Positions 1 to 6,886 of a stretch of 14,961 nucleotides of DNA are shown here, piece after piece. A program made the position numbers and the translations under genes. The first letter of the stretch is position 1. Every line of letters begins with the position of its first letter. Below the pieces are notes generated by a model that saw nothing but the letters and a program-made list of their open reading frames with translations, had not been told where the DNA came from and ran no database searches. The DNA comes from Thermoplasmatota archaeon (GTDB lineage: Archaea; Thermoplasmatota; E2; DHVEG-1). The DNA is taken from positions 1 to 14,961 of the forward strand of contig JAGXLH010000023.1 of NCBI GenBank assembly GCA_018334795.1. Direction: 5' to 3'.

Positions 1-1
1 T

Positions 2-655
2 CATCGGGATGATCACAAGTGTCAGCATTGTCATGGTAAAAAGAAGGATCCTATTCTTCAAGTGCATCATCTCCGTGGTCGTAGTGAAGGTGCATCGAAT
101 CGACCAGATGAACTTCTCACGGTGTGTAAAACCTGTCATCAGGAGCATCATCATGGTGTTGATGTCATCCCGGTTAACAAAAAAGCCCGGTCTTTTAAAC
201 CAGAGACGTTCATGAGTATTGTTCGATGGAAACTGGTGAATCAGTTACGAGAATTATTCCCGGATGTCAGCGTATCTCATACGTTTGGGTATCTGACAAA
301 GCATTGTCGTATCCGTGAAGGATTGAGTAAGTCCCATGGGAATGATGCGTTTGTGATCGCTGGTGGCACTCGGCGTATAACCCGGTGTAAACAGATAGGT
401 TCTAAATCTCGTCGTCGGAATAACCGTAGTATTCAGTTGAATCGGAAAGGGTTTAAACCTAGCATCAGGAGAAAACGGTATGGGTTGCAGCCCGGGGATC
501 TTGTTGAATGGGATGGAAAGGAATGTGTTGTGAACGGTGTTTTCAACAAAGGCATATGGGTTAGGCTTATGACCATTGTTGGTGAAACATTGAATTGTAA
601 TATTGAAAAGGTAAAGTTGATAGTTTATGGGAAAGGATTGTTCAAAAGATGTTGA
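2..655 (+). CDS. iscB: IscB-type RNA-guided HNH/RuvC nuclease, C-terminal part (5' end outside the window)
   Basis: The frame is open from base 2 with no credible start, so this is the C-terminal 217 residues of a longer protein. In order it shows an HNH domain with two zinc knuckles (CQHC at about residues 7-10, CKTC at about 41-44), a VHH catalytic segment and a terminal CHQEHHH. A KARSFK linker follows, then a RuvC-III segment (KSHGNDAFVIAGG, with the His and Asp of that motif), a basic RRNNR stretch and a C-terminal domain (GDLVEWDGKECVVNG). This order matches IscB, the ancestor of Cas9, which is guided by an omega RNA normally encoded upstream of iscB and so outside this window. The bridge helix and RuvC-I/II should also lie upstream. 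The usual middle Asn of HNH appears as Glu (RPDELLTVC). GC content is clearly higher than in the neighbouring gene, which fits a mobile element. I am confident of the family; whether the full gene is intact cannot be seen. Confidence 0.85.
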   Translation, partial: HRDDHKCQHCHGKKKDPILQVHHLRGRSEGASNRPDELLTVCKTCHQEHHHGVDVIPVNKKARSFKPETFMSIVRWKLVNQLRELFPDVSVSHTFGYLTKHCRIREGLSKSHGNDAFVIAGGTRRITRCKQIGSKSRRRNNRSIQLNRKGFKPSIRRKRYGLQPGDLVEWDGKECVVNGVFNKGIWVRLMTIVGETLNCNIEKVKLIVYGKGLFKRC

Positions 656-1868
656 TTCATTCCCTCCCTTTCGGAAGGGGTCTTCTCAACAATATGATAA
701 ATTTTTTTTACTCTGTCTTATCCTCCTTTTAGGTTTTTTTCTTATTCCATTAACCACTGCCTCAACCATGATGATTGAAGTATTACCCCCACAACCAACA
801 AGTGGACAAAACTTCACTGTGAGCGTGTATGATCCAACAATTATGGGCGATACACCATATCTTACTGATGTAACGATTATTTTTCAAAACGAATCATATC
901 TAATAACTGATGAACTTCCAAACCGAGAATTAATTTTATCAGCTCCGACTGTTCAATACCCCACTTCATGTATCATTAAAGCAAAGAAAAATTCATATAA
1001 TGATACTAATACCTCTATACGAATTGTTCCGACGTCTTCAAGTCCTGCACATCTTGTTATCACACTTATCGATGATAAAACAATAGTATCGGATGAATTT
1101 TTTACCTTAAAAATCACTGATGAATATAACACGCCGATACAAAATGCAATGGTAAGCATTCAAAATGTTCAAAAAGAAAATAGCGATGGCCTCACTAATG
1201 AAACTGGTTTTATTCAATTACAAGCACCTAATCAACAAGAAATCACGATTTTAGCTCAAAAGGAAAGTTATCAAGATGATACTCTCTCCCTTTGGATTGA
1301 AACTAAACAAGATACAACAACTGCTCTTTTATCCAATCCAATGGTTCCAGTTTTTATTGCATTCAGCATTCTTATAGCAGCAATTATTTTTGTAAGCATC
1401 AAAAACAAAAAATCAATTAATAACAAAAAGATAAAAAAACTAAATAAAACAAAACCAAGCAAATCCATCCCTCAATCAAAAAACAAAGATATAATCCCTC
1501 AAATAACTAATAAAGATCACGCATCAGAACCGCCACCAAGTTCACAAAAAACGTTATCTACTCAATTTTCAAAAATTGAAGAAATAAACATTACAAAGCC
1601 TCAACCCAAACGAAAAACAATACAAATCCAATCAAAAAACAAAAAAGAAAATAAATTATCTCAACAAAACTCCTTTCAAAAACAATCCAAACATCACTGG
1701 TTTAATTCTTCTAATTCTTTAGAATCTCAAGTAGATGAAATTCTTTCAAAGAATGAATCAAAAATCAAAAAAAATGATTGGTTTGAAGGAACTGATTCAC
1801 AAAGAGATGTTATTGATATAACTATTAAACAAAAACAAAAAAAGAAAAAATCAACGCAGCAAAATTAA
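627..1868 (+). CDS. Secreted/membrane-anchored Ig-like protein with a Lys-rich cytoplasmic tail; start disrupted by the upstream element
   Basis: As read, 413 aa. Residues 1-22 are encoded by transposon-derived DNA overlapping the iscB end and are probably not native. A hydrophobic signal segment follows (about 26-45). Next come two beta-rich domains (about 50-135 and 138-226); the second resembles carboxypeptidase-regulatory or invasin-type Ig folds (NTPIQNAMVSI, GLTNETGFIQL). A transmembrane helix lies at about 238-257, followed by a very basic, Asn/Gln/Lys-rich tail of about 155 residues. Several N-glycosylation sequons occur in the outer part. The tail holds two Trp-Phe motifs (HHWFNSS near 356, NDWFEG near 383). 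Topology suggests a surface protein with one membrane anchor and an inner basic tail; the function is unknown. The only in-frame start before the signal segment is 627. An ATG at 694 would start at the signal peptide but is one base out of frame, across a T8 run. The gene may be a damaged copy. Confidence 0.7.
   Translation: MGKDCSKDVDSFPPFRKGSSQQYDKFFLLCLILLLGFFLIPLTTASTMMIEVLPPQPTSGQNFTVSVYDPTIMGDTPYLTDVTIIFQNESYLITDELPNRELILSAPTVQYPTSCIIKAKKNSYNDTNTSIRIVPTSSSPAHLVITLIDDKTIVSDEFFTLKITDEYNTPIQNAMVSIQNVQKENSDGLTNETGFIQLQAPNQQEITILAQKESYQDDTLSLWIETKQDTTTALLSNPMVPVFIAFSILIAAIIFVSIKNKKSINNKKIKKLNKTKPSKSIPQSKNKDIIPQITNKDHASEPPPSSQKTLSTQFSKIEEINITKPQPKRKTIQIQSKNKKENKLSQQNSFQKQSKHHWFNSSNSLESQVDEILSKNESKIKKNDWFEGTDSQRDVIDITIKQKQKKKKSTQQN
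651..690 (+). mobile_element. Probable right end of the iscB-carrying IS200/IS605-like element
   Basis: Starting at the iscB stop codon there is a hairpin: CCCTT (666-670), loop TCGG, AAGGG (675-679), plus a T-G wobble pair at 665/680. An outer arm, GTTGA (651-655), pairs perfectly with TCAAC (686-690). TCAA at 686-689 equals the right-end cleavage tetranucleotide known from IS608, a single-strand IS200/IS605 element that also carries a subterminal hairpin. GC content falls sharply just after 690. The boundary at about 689/690 is inferred from these signs; the left end and any Y1 transposase are outside the window. Confidence 0.55.
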
Positions 1869-1898
1869 CTTGAATTTGAAATTTAAGATAATGATTAC

Positions 1899-2834
1899 TT
1901 ATTTTTTTAATGGAACCGTCAAAGAATCAAAATCGTGAGGAATCATAACGGGTTTAAATAACTCTTCAGCTTCTTTTTTTAACTGATGTGTTTTCAAATA
2001 ACGAGGACTAATATGAGTAAGAACTAATCTGTCAACATCAGCTTCAGAAGCAATTTCAGCAGCTTGTTTAGCTGTTGAATGCCCATAATTTCGAGCACGA
2101 TCTCTTAAAGATTCATCAAAGGTAGCCTCATGAACAAGAACATCAGCATGATCTGAAAAAGAAACCATCTCATCTATCGGCCGTGTATCCCCACTAATCA
2201 CTATGGTTCGACCCGGTCGCGCTGGTCCCAATACCATTTTTGGAAGAATCTTACGACCATCTGCTAAAGAAACAGTTTTTCCTTGTTGCAACTGGCTAAA
2301 CAAAGGACCTTCAGGAATCCCTAATGATACTGCTTTAGGCTTGTTGAATTTCCCTGGACGTTTCGGTTCCCGATATCGATATGCAAGTGAGGGAACACCA
2401 TGATCTGTTTTTAAGACATCAATTGAAAACGAATCAAAAGAAAGCGAGTCTCCATCATAAACCTCATGAGAAAAAATAGGAAATACTGGTTTGAAATAAC
2501 CAAGAGTCACCAGTTTAACTGATATTTCATCCATTCCTGCAGGACCATAAATATGAACCGGATTTTTCCTATCATTTAACTGCATGGTTTGCAATAATCC
2601 CGAAAGACCTAGGATATGATCACCATGAAAATGACTTATGAAAATATGAGATATTTGCATATAACTAAGTAAGGATTTCTGAATTTGTCTTTGTGTTCCT
2701 TCTCCACAATCAAAAAGAAGAACTGATCCCTCCCGTTTAAGAGCAACACTAGTAACATTACGTTGAACGGTAGGCCAACTACCACCAGTGCCAAGAAAAA
2801 TTAATTCTAATTGTGACATATTCAATTTAGGCAT
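1899..2834 (-). CDS. rnz: Ribonuclease Z (tRNA 3'-end processing endonuclease)
   Basis: RNase Z cuts the 3' trailer from tRNA precursors so that CCA can be added. The 311-aa protein is of normal length for the short (prokaryotic) form. The metallo-beta-lactamase ligands are present: HFHGDH (H68, H70, D72, H73), H145 in TDHG, D216 in SGDT and H274 in LTHISPRY, along with the N-terminal FLGTGGSWPT. The tRNA-binding flexible arm is visible at about 158-182 (PGKFNKPKAVSLGIPEGPLF). ATG at 2834 is preceded by GGAG only two bases away; the ATG at 2819 (MSQLEL) would give the more typical family N-terminus, so the start is uncertain by five codons. It follows the tRNA methyltransferase with a 20-base gap and is probably the last gene of that operon, which is sensible since both act on tRNA precursors. 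Confidence 0.95.
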   Translation of the reverse strand: MPKLNMSQLELIFLGTGGSWPTVQRNVTSVALKREGSVLLFDCGEGTQRQIQKSLLSYMQISHIFISHFHGDHILGLSGLLQTMQLNDRKNPVHIYGPAGMDEISVKLVTLGYFKPVFPIFSHEVYDGDSLSFDSFSIDVLKTDHGVPSLAYRYREPKRPGKFNKPKAVSLGIPEGPLFSQLQQGKTVSLADGRKILPKMVLGPARPGRTIVISGDTRPIDEMVSFSDHADVLVHEATFDESLRDRARNYGHSTAKQAAEIASEADVDRLVLTHISPRYLKTHQLKKEAEELFKPVMIPHDFDSLTVPLKK

Positions 2835-2854
2835 TTCTCCATAGCCTAAAAGGA

Positions 2855-3877
2855 TTATGGTGCTTTTTGAAACACATGGAAATATCGAGTTAAACTCTGA
2901 TGAACACGAAGTGGATAAGAAAGAATATGTTTCAAACCCGAAGTAGCATGTTTATCAATGTGTTTAATTGCAGATCCAATCACTGCTTTTTTTCCAGGTT
3001 TTAATACCGATTGAATACTATGAAATGATCGTTGATACAATTCTTCTAATGGTTCTCCTTGCAAGCTTGTTGATTTACCGTAAGGAAAATCTGTTACCAC
3101 TGCATCAACCGGGTTTAAAAGATGATTTGAAATATCACTAATATCACAAATGAACATATTAAAAGAATTAATATTATATTCACTAAGATTTCTTTGTGTT
3201 CCTTTTACCATTTTTTCTGAAATATCGCTACCAATTATAGATATATTCATTAATCCAGCTTCAAGAAGGATGCCTCCAGTACCACAAAATGGATCTAAAA
3301 TAGTATCCTGATCATTGACCTGCGATAAGTTAACTAACGCTCGAGCGATCTTTGGATGAAGTGATATCGGAGAAAAAAACGGTCTAAGATGAGCCTTCCG
3401 CCTTTCAAATACACTCCGATCAACTTGAACGATTTGTTCAGAAACAAAGATATTATTTGGAGTGATTAGTAAGTGAATTATTTGATCAGGTTTTGATAAA
3501 TCGACAAGTCTTGAAGCAGTATATACATCAGCTACTGCATGAACAAAAGATTTGGATTCAACAGTATCTGACCGATTTTTATATTGGACTGCTAATCTTC
3601 CTTTATCCTCAATTGAATGAGATCTTGCTTGTTCCTTGATAAATTCAATTGAATGTTTACTAGTAAACAATAATTCTCCAATTGAAAAACTCATTGATAC
3701 TCTCGAAGCAATATCGCAAATGATTTCATTTGAAACATCTGCTTTTAAAATCAACACATCCTCATTTGATTTGATTAACTCAAATTGAATTCCTTCACTT
3801 TTAAAACAGGAAATAATTTCATCACGAGCAAGCAACGGATATTCTTTGGATACATCAAAAATAAATTCACGGATCAT
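2855..3877 (-). CDS. trmG10: THUMP-domain tRNA (guanine(10)-N2) methyltransferase, Trm-G10/Trm11 type
   Basis: Archaeal Trm-G10 methylates (usually dimethylates) N2 of G10 in tRNA, using S-adenosylmethionine. The 340-aa protein has an N-terminal ferredoxin-like plus THUMP region (about 1-150), the linker RRKAHLRPFFSPISLHPKIAR (positions 159-179) typical of Trm11/Trm-G10, SAM motif I at DPFCGTGG (195-202), an acidic motif II at GSDIS (216-220) and catalytic motif IV at TDFPYG (262-267). The usual motif IV is DPPYG; here the first Pro is Phe, a conservative-looking variant in an otherwise complete enzyme. Length and domain order fit the family. It lies 27 bases after the antiporter stop and 20 bases before rnz, on the same strand. 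A close paralogue with another N2-guanine target is possible but less likely. Confidence 0.9.
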   Translation of the reverse strand: MIREFIFDVSKEYPLLARDEIISCFKSEGIQFELIKSNEDVLILKADVSNEIICDIASRVSMSFSIGELLFTSKHSIEFIKEQARSHSIEDKGRLAVQYKNRSDTVESKSFVHAVADVYTASRLVDLSKPDQIIHLLITPNNIFVSEQIVQVDRSVFERRKAHLRPFFSPISLHPKIARALVNLSQVNDQDTILDPFCGTGGILLEAGLMNISIIGSDISEKMVKGTQRNLSEYNINSFNMFICDISDISNHLLNPVDAVVTDFPYGKSTSLQGEPLEELYQRSFHSIQSVLKPGKKAVIGSAIKHIDKHATSGLKHILSYPLRVHQSLTRYFHVFQKAP

Positions 3878-3904
3878 AATAATTAATCAACTCTTTGAGA
3901 TAAA

Positions 3905-5131
3905 TCATGATTTAACAGGTACTTCTTTAAAAGTAATATTGATTAAAACAGGAGTAATTAATGTGGTACAGACGGTGATTAACACAGAAATAGCAAGTAA
4001 TTGATTTGCTGCAACACCAACAATTATTTTTTTTGAAATAGCAGTACTAATAATAATTAGCGCTAACTCCATCCGAGGAATCATACCAATACCAATTTGT
4101 ACTGATTCTTTAAATGATGACCCACTTAATCTCGCACCGATACCACACCCAATTATTTTTCCTGCAATAGCAACAAGAATGATTATAAAAGCGAAAAAAG
4201 CAATTGAGCTAAAAGATGCAAAATCATCAACGATACCAATAATTAATTTTGCTCCTATCCAGATAAAAAATAATGGAACGAAAAAACCATATCCTAATGT
4301 TTGCACATCATCAACTATTTTCCTTGATTTGATTGATTGACCAATTAGTAATCCTGCAATAAACGCACCAATAATCCCTGAAATACCAAATCGATCAGCA
4401 AAAAATGAAAACAATAAAAACAAAGATAAAGAAATACTCAAAAAAGCTTTTGGTAAATGAATATATTCACCTAAGCCCAGAATTTTATCGATTATTTTTA
4501 ATCCTAAATAAACAAACAAAATGAAAAATAGCACAATCTTTAAAACAATATATAAAAATGGATCTGTTCCAACAACAAAAGCAAGAAGTACGATACCTAA
4601 CACATCATCAATGACTGCACCTCCAAGAATAGCAGCACCAGCATTAGTATCCAGCTTATGAATATCCATTAATGTTCGTACTGTAACTCCAACAGACGTG
4701 GCTACTAACATGAGACCAATGATTAGACTTTCCTGATGGCCAAAACCGAATAAAATACCGGTACTAAACCCAAGTCCCAATGGAACAATAACACCACCTA
4801 AGGCAACCATTGTCGATGTTTTTCCCATTGATTTTAACTGACTAAGACTCGTAGAAAGTCCGGATATAAACATTAAAAGGAGAATACCGATCTCAGCTAA
4901 AAAATCAAATTCAAGCGAAATATAACTCAATTCAGGAACAGACCAGCTAAACCCAAATAAACTAATGCTTTGTCCATTAAAAATAGTGAGACTGAGTCCT
5001 CCTAAAAAAACACCTGCTAAAATCTCACCGATAACTGAAGGTAATTTTAATTTTGTGAAAATATACCCAAATATTCGTGCACATATCAGTGCTAACGCAA
5101 GTAACAATGCCAGATCATAAACCGTTATCAT
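3905..5131 (-). CDS. CPA2-family cation/H+ antiporter (NapA/KefB-like)
   Basis: A polytopic membrane protein of 408 aa with about 12-13 hydrophobic helices. It has the CPA2 core features: LPSVIGEILAGVFLG near the N-terminus, the unwound-helix region ATSVGVTVRTL (about 145-155), a paired acidic site in GGAVIDDVLG (Asp-Asp near 175-176) and IPRMELAL (Arg and Glu near 353-355). In the family the Asp-Asp pair goes with electrogenic Na+/H+ exchange, so exchange of Na+ (or K+) for protons across the cell membrane is the likely role. There is no C-terminal TrkA domain. GTG at 5134 and ATG at 5131 are both possible starts; ATG is chosen because GAGGG lies just upstream. The start lies inside the end of the CBS gene (about 17-20 bases of overlap), so the two are probably translationally coupled, with the CBS protein a plausible regulatory partner. 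Confidence 0.92.
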   Translation of the reverse strand: MITVYDLALLLALALICARIFGYIFTKLKLPSVIGEILAGVFLGGLSLTIFNGQSISLFGFSWSVPELSYISLEFDFLAEIGILLLMFISGLSTSLSQLKSMGKTSTMVALGGVIVPLGLGFSTGILFGFGHQESLIIGLMLVATSVGVTVRTLMDIHKLDTNAGAAILGGAVIDDVLGIVLLAFVVGTDPFLYIVLKIVLFFILFVYLGLKIIDKILGLGEYIHLPKAFLSISLSLFLLFSFFADRFGISGIIGAFIAGLLIGQSIKSRKIVDDVQTLGYGFFVPLFFIWIGAKLIIGIVDDFASFSSIAFFAFIIILVAIAGKIIGCGIGARLSGSSFKESVQIGIGMIPRMELALIIISTAISKKIIVGVAANQLLAISVLITVCTTLITPVLINITFKEVPVKS

Positions 5132-5654
5132 CACCCTCTACAGAGTCTTCCTCATCAATTAATGGATGATATTGAGTAGCCCCATAATATTTCCGAATAA
5201 GTTGATGTAATGTTAACTCTCCAATAATACACTTATCCTGAATGACTGGAAGCCGCCGCAGTCGATATTTCACCATTTTTTGAAGGGCTTCAAGGATTTT
5301 ATCCCCAGGATAGCAAGAAATTATTTTAGCACACATAATGTCACTAGCTGTTTTTGCGGTTCCATGCCGAAGTGATCGAATATCTGGCATTCCAAAAACA
5401 TAAGATGGTAAATTTTTTGGCGCCAAAATAGATAACACATCATGTTCAGTGATAACCCCTAGAATCAATCGAGTTGATCTAGAGTCAACAACCCAAATAT
5501 GATTTCGACCACTAAGAATAGATAAAACATGGAAAATATCTTCATCTTTCTCGATTAACGGAAGATCCCATACTCGTTTGTCCATGATTTGCTGAACAGT
5601 CAATTCGTAAAAATCTGAAATTAAACGATTTTTATCCGCCATGAATGTCAGCAT
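5115..5654 (-). CDS. Two-CBS-domain protein, probable regulator of the adjoining antiporter
   Basis: A soluble protein of 179 aa built from two CBS motifs: CBS1 about 14-77 (VQIMDKRVWDLP, HIWVVD, ILGVITEHDVL) and CBS2 about 104-163 (ASDIMCAKIISC, RRLPVIQ, IIGELTLHQLI). CBS pairs bind adenosine nucleotides such as ATP, AMP, SAM or diadenosine compounds and act as sensors. It overlaps the antiporter start, which suggests sensing of energy or ionic state and control of transport; this is inference from context. Start choice: ATG at 5654 or ATG at 5642 (MADKNRL). A TATA-like sequence on the minus strand at 5687-5696 would place transcription start near 5664, giving a very short leader, and makes this the first gene of a four-gene minus-strand operon. 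Confidence 0.88.
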   Translation of the reverse strand: MLTFMADKNRLISDFYELTVQQIMDKRVWDLPLIEKDEDIFHVLSILSGRNHIWVVDSRSTRLILGVITEHDVLSILAPKNLPSYVFGMPDIRSLRHGTAKTASDIMCAKIISCYPGDKILEALQKMVKYRLRRLPVIQDKCIIGELTLHQLIRKYYGATQYHPLIDEEDSVEGDDNGL

Positions 5655-5686
5655 TTAATTGGGGTTATTTAACTACTTCTCTTTCG

Positions 5687-5696
5687 TATATTTTTG
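5687..5696 (-). promoter_or_regulatory. TATA box for the CBS/antiporter/trmG10/rnz operon
   Basis: On the minus strand the sequence AAAAATATAC is centred about 27 bases before a start site near 5664, close to the CBS start codon. It lies in the 174-base divergent gap shared with the dCMP deaminase gene. This is inferred from archaeal promoter spacing only. Confidence 0.4.
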
Positions 5697-5713
5697 GAAA
5701 AAATATTAACAAC

Positions 5714-5822
5714 ATTACAACTGTGAAAGACGTTATACTTTGAAATTTTTACTTTAACAGAGGCATCTATACTTATAAAAAGCAAAATTATATTGTACTA
5801 TAACAAATGATTACAACTGTGA
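5714..5822 (+). repeat. Paired 13-base direct repeat in the divergent promoter region
   Basis: The sequence ATTACAACTGTGA occurs exactly at 5714-5726 and at 5810-5822, 96 bases apart. Each copy is preceded by TAACAA within a few bases. The first copy lies between the two divergent promoters; the second lies in the short leader of the dCMP deaminase gene and supplies the GTGA next to its start. It could be a duplicated regulator site or a small duplication. Confidence 0.5.
5774..5781 (+). promoter_or_regulatory. TATA box for the dCMP deaminase gene
   Basis: TATAAAAA-type sequence (TTATAAAA within CTTATAAAAAG), the clearest archaeal TATA box in this gap. The expected start site is near 5804-5806, leaving a leader of about 24 bases that contains the second copy of the 13-base repeat. 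Confidence 0.55.
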
Positions 5823-5828
5823 GTTTTT

Positions 5829-6341
5829 ATGACCAACCGACCAAGTTATGATGAATATTTCATGAGCATGGCATTTCTAGCAGCGACCCGTAGCACGTGC
5901 CTTCGCCGACAAGTTGGAGCGGTTCTGGTAAAAAATAAACATGTTCTTGCAACCGGATATAATGGACCTCCAAAAGGCATGAAACATTGTGATGAAACCG
6001 GTTGTTTACGAGACAAACTCAATGTTCCTTCTGGTGAACGTCACGAGATCTGCAGAGGTCTTCATGCAGAACAAAACGCAATAATTCAAGCATCTGTTTT
6101 TGGCATTTCTATTGATGAATCTATCATTTATGTGACTGATACTCCTTGTGTGGTTTGTGCAAAAATGTTAATTAATGCCGGAGTGCAAGAAATCATTTAT
6201 GGTGGAGATTATCCAGATGATCTCGCACGTCAGATGATTGAAGAGAGTCACATAAAAATCAGAGAATTTCATGGCCGAATTATTAATCCTAAAAATTTTT
6301 TAAAAAATAGGGAAAAAATTGAAAAAATAAGAAAAATATAA
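5829..6341 (+). CDS. Deoxycytidylate (dCMP) deaminase
   Basis: Converts dCMP to dUMP, the substrate for thymidylate synthesis. The 170-aa protein has the zinc-dependent cytidine deaminase signature: HAE at 79-81 (His ligand and catalytic Glu) and PCVVC at 106-110 (two Cys ligands). The long insertion between strand 2 and the HAE motif (about 52-76, with HC, C and RHEIC) is typical of dCMP deaminases rather than cytidine or tRNA deaminases and may hold a second metal or nucleotide-binding region. The N-terminus (YDEYFMSMAFLAATRSTC) and the GYNGPPKG loop also fit this family. ATG 5829 has GTGAG just upstream as a weak ribosome site. It is followed after 40 bases by a regulator gene in the same direction, which has its own TATA-like sequence. 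Confidence 0.93.
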   Translation: MTNRPSYDEYFMSMAFLAATRSTCLRRQVGAVLVKNKHVLATGYNGPPKGMKHCDETGCLRDKLNVPSGERHEICRGLHAEQNAIIQASVFGISIDESIIYVTDTPCVVCAKMLINAGVQEIIYGGDYPDDLARQMIEESHIKIREFHGRIINPKNFLKNREKIEKIRKI

Positions 6342-6364
6342 ATACCTATAAATGATTATTTTAC

Positions 6365-6373
6365 GGTGAGGAG
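6365..6373 (+). promoter_or_regulatory. Ribosome binding site of the winged-helix regulator gene
   Basis: GGTGAGGAG lies eight bases before the ATG at 6382 and matches the archaeal 16S rRNA tail. It fixes the start of the downstream gene. TATA-like sequences at 6336-6344 and 6347-6354 precede it; only the first leaves the ribosome site inside the transcript. Confidence 0.55.
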
Positions 6374-6381
6374 AGAGGATA

Positions 6382-6768
6382 ATGAGACGGAAGCGATCCA
6401 TGGTCCTAGATGAAAATGATGAACGTGCGGTAGAGTTGTTCACAGATCTAGGGATGCCAAAGAATTTGGCAAAAACTCTAGTGTATATTTCACAATGTGA
6501 AGAATGTCGTTCTGCTGAGGTTGAACAAGGTGCAGATTTGAGACAACCTGAAGTAAGTGTAGCAATGCAGGAACTTCGGAAGAAAGGTTGGGCAAGGAAA
6601 CGAGACTTGAAAAAGGATGGAAAAGGCCGTCCAGTTCACGTATATAAACTCACAAAACCACTACCTCAAATTCTAGAAACCTTTGAACAAAACAAACTTA
6701 GAGAAGTAGAAAGCATCAAACAAAATCTAGATGATCTCCAATCTTTGATTAAAGAATATAAAAAGTAA
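6382..6768 (+). CDS. Winged helix-turn-helix transcriptional regulator with a C-terminal coiled coil
   Basis: A cytoplasmic DNA-binding protein of 128 aa. Residues about 10-60 form an N-terminal helical part (ERAVELFTDLGMPKNLAKTLVYISQ). The recognition helix is likely near 60-75 (LRQPEVSVAMQELRKKGW), and a basic wing follows at about 76-93 (KRDLKKDGKGRPVHVYKL), as in TrmB/ArsR/MarR-like archaeal regulators. Residues about 98-128 look like a coiled coil that would give dimers. A CEEC pair at about 39-42 could bind metal or respond to redox state, but no complete site is visible. The targets are unknown. It is separated from the next gene by 118 bases with a new promoter, so it is probably the last gene of its transcript. 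Confidence 0.8.
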   Translation: MRRKRSMVLDENDERAVELFTDLGMPKNLAKTLVYISQCEECRSAEVEQGADLRQPEVSVAMQELRKKGWARKRDLKKDGKGRPVHVYKLTKPLPQILETFEQNKLREVESIKQNLDDLQSLIKEYKK

Positions 6769-6858
6769 ATGAAACAATGTATATTTGCTTTTATTCGATG
6801 GGGTGAGAGTACTCAGAGAAATAATGTATCAGTTTAAATGCTTTTTTAAATCATCATA

Positions 6859-6867
6859 TTTATATTA
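6859..6867 (+). promoter_or_regulatory. TATA box for the M24 peptidase gene
   Basis: TTTATATTA is centred 24 bases before ATG 6887 and 27 before ATG 6890, the normal distance from TATA to transcription start. The peptidase mRNA is therefore probably leaderless, and the second ATG may be the true start. Confidence 0.5.
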
Positions 6868-6886
6868 GATAATATGATTTCCTACG

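Noticed and set aside
9..215. 68-codon plus-strand frame at the left edge
   Set aside because: It overlaps the IscB frame, whose zinc and HNH motifs are clear; the other frame has no recognisable motif.
656..690. Possible omega RNA downstream of iscB
   Set aside because: Known IscB guide RNAs lie upstream of the gene; only a short terminal hairpin is visible here.
953..1468. Two minus-strand frames inside the Ig-like gene
   Set aside because: Antisense shadows of an AT-rich coding region; hydrophobic look comes from reversed Lys/Asn codons.
6769..6837. 22-codon frame starting immediately after the regulator stop codon
   Set aside because: Too short, no ribosome site, and no family resemblance; probably chance.
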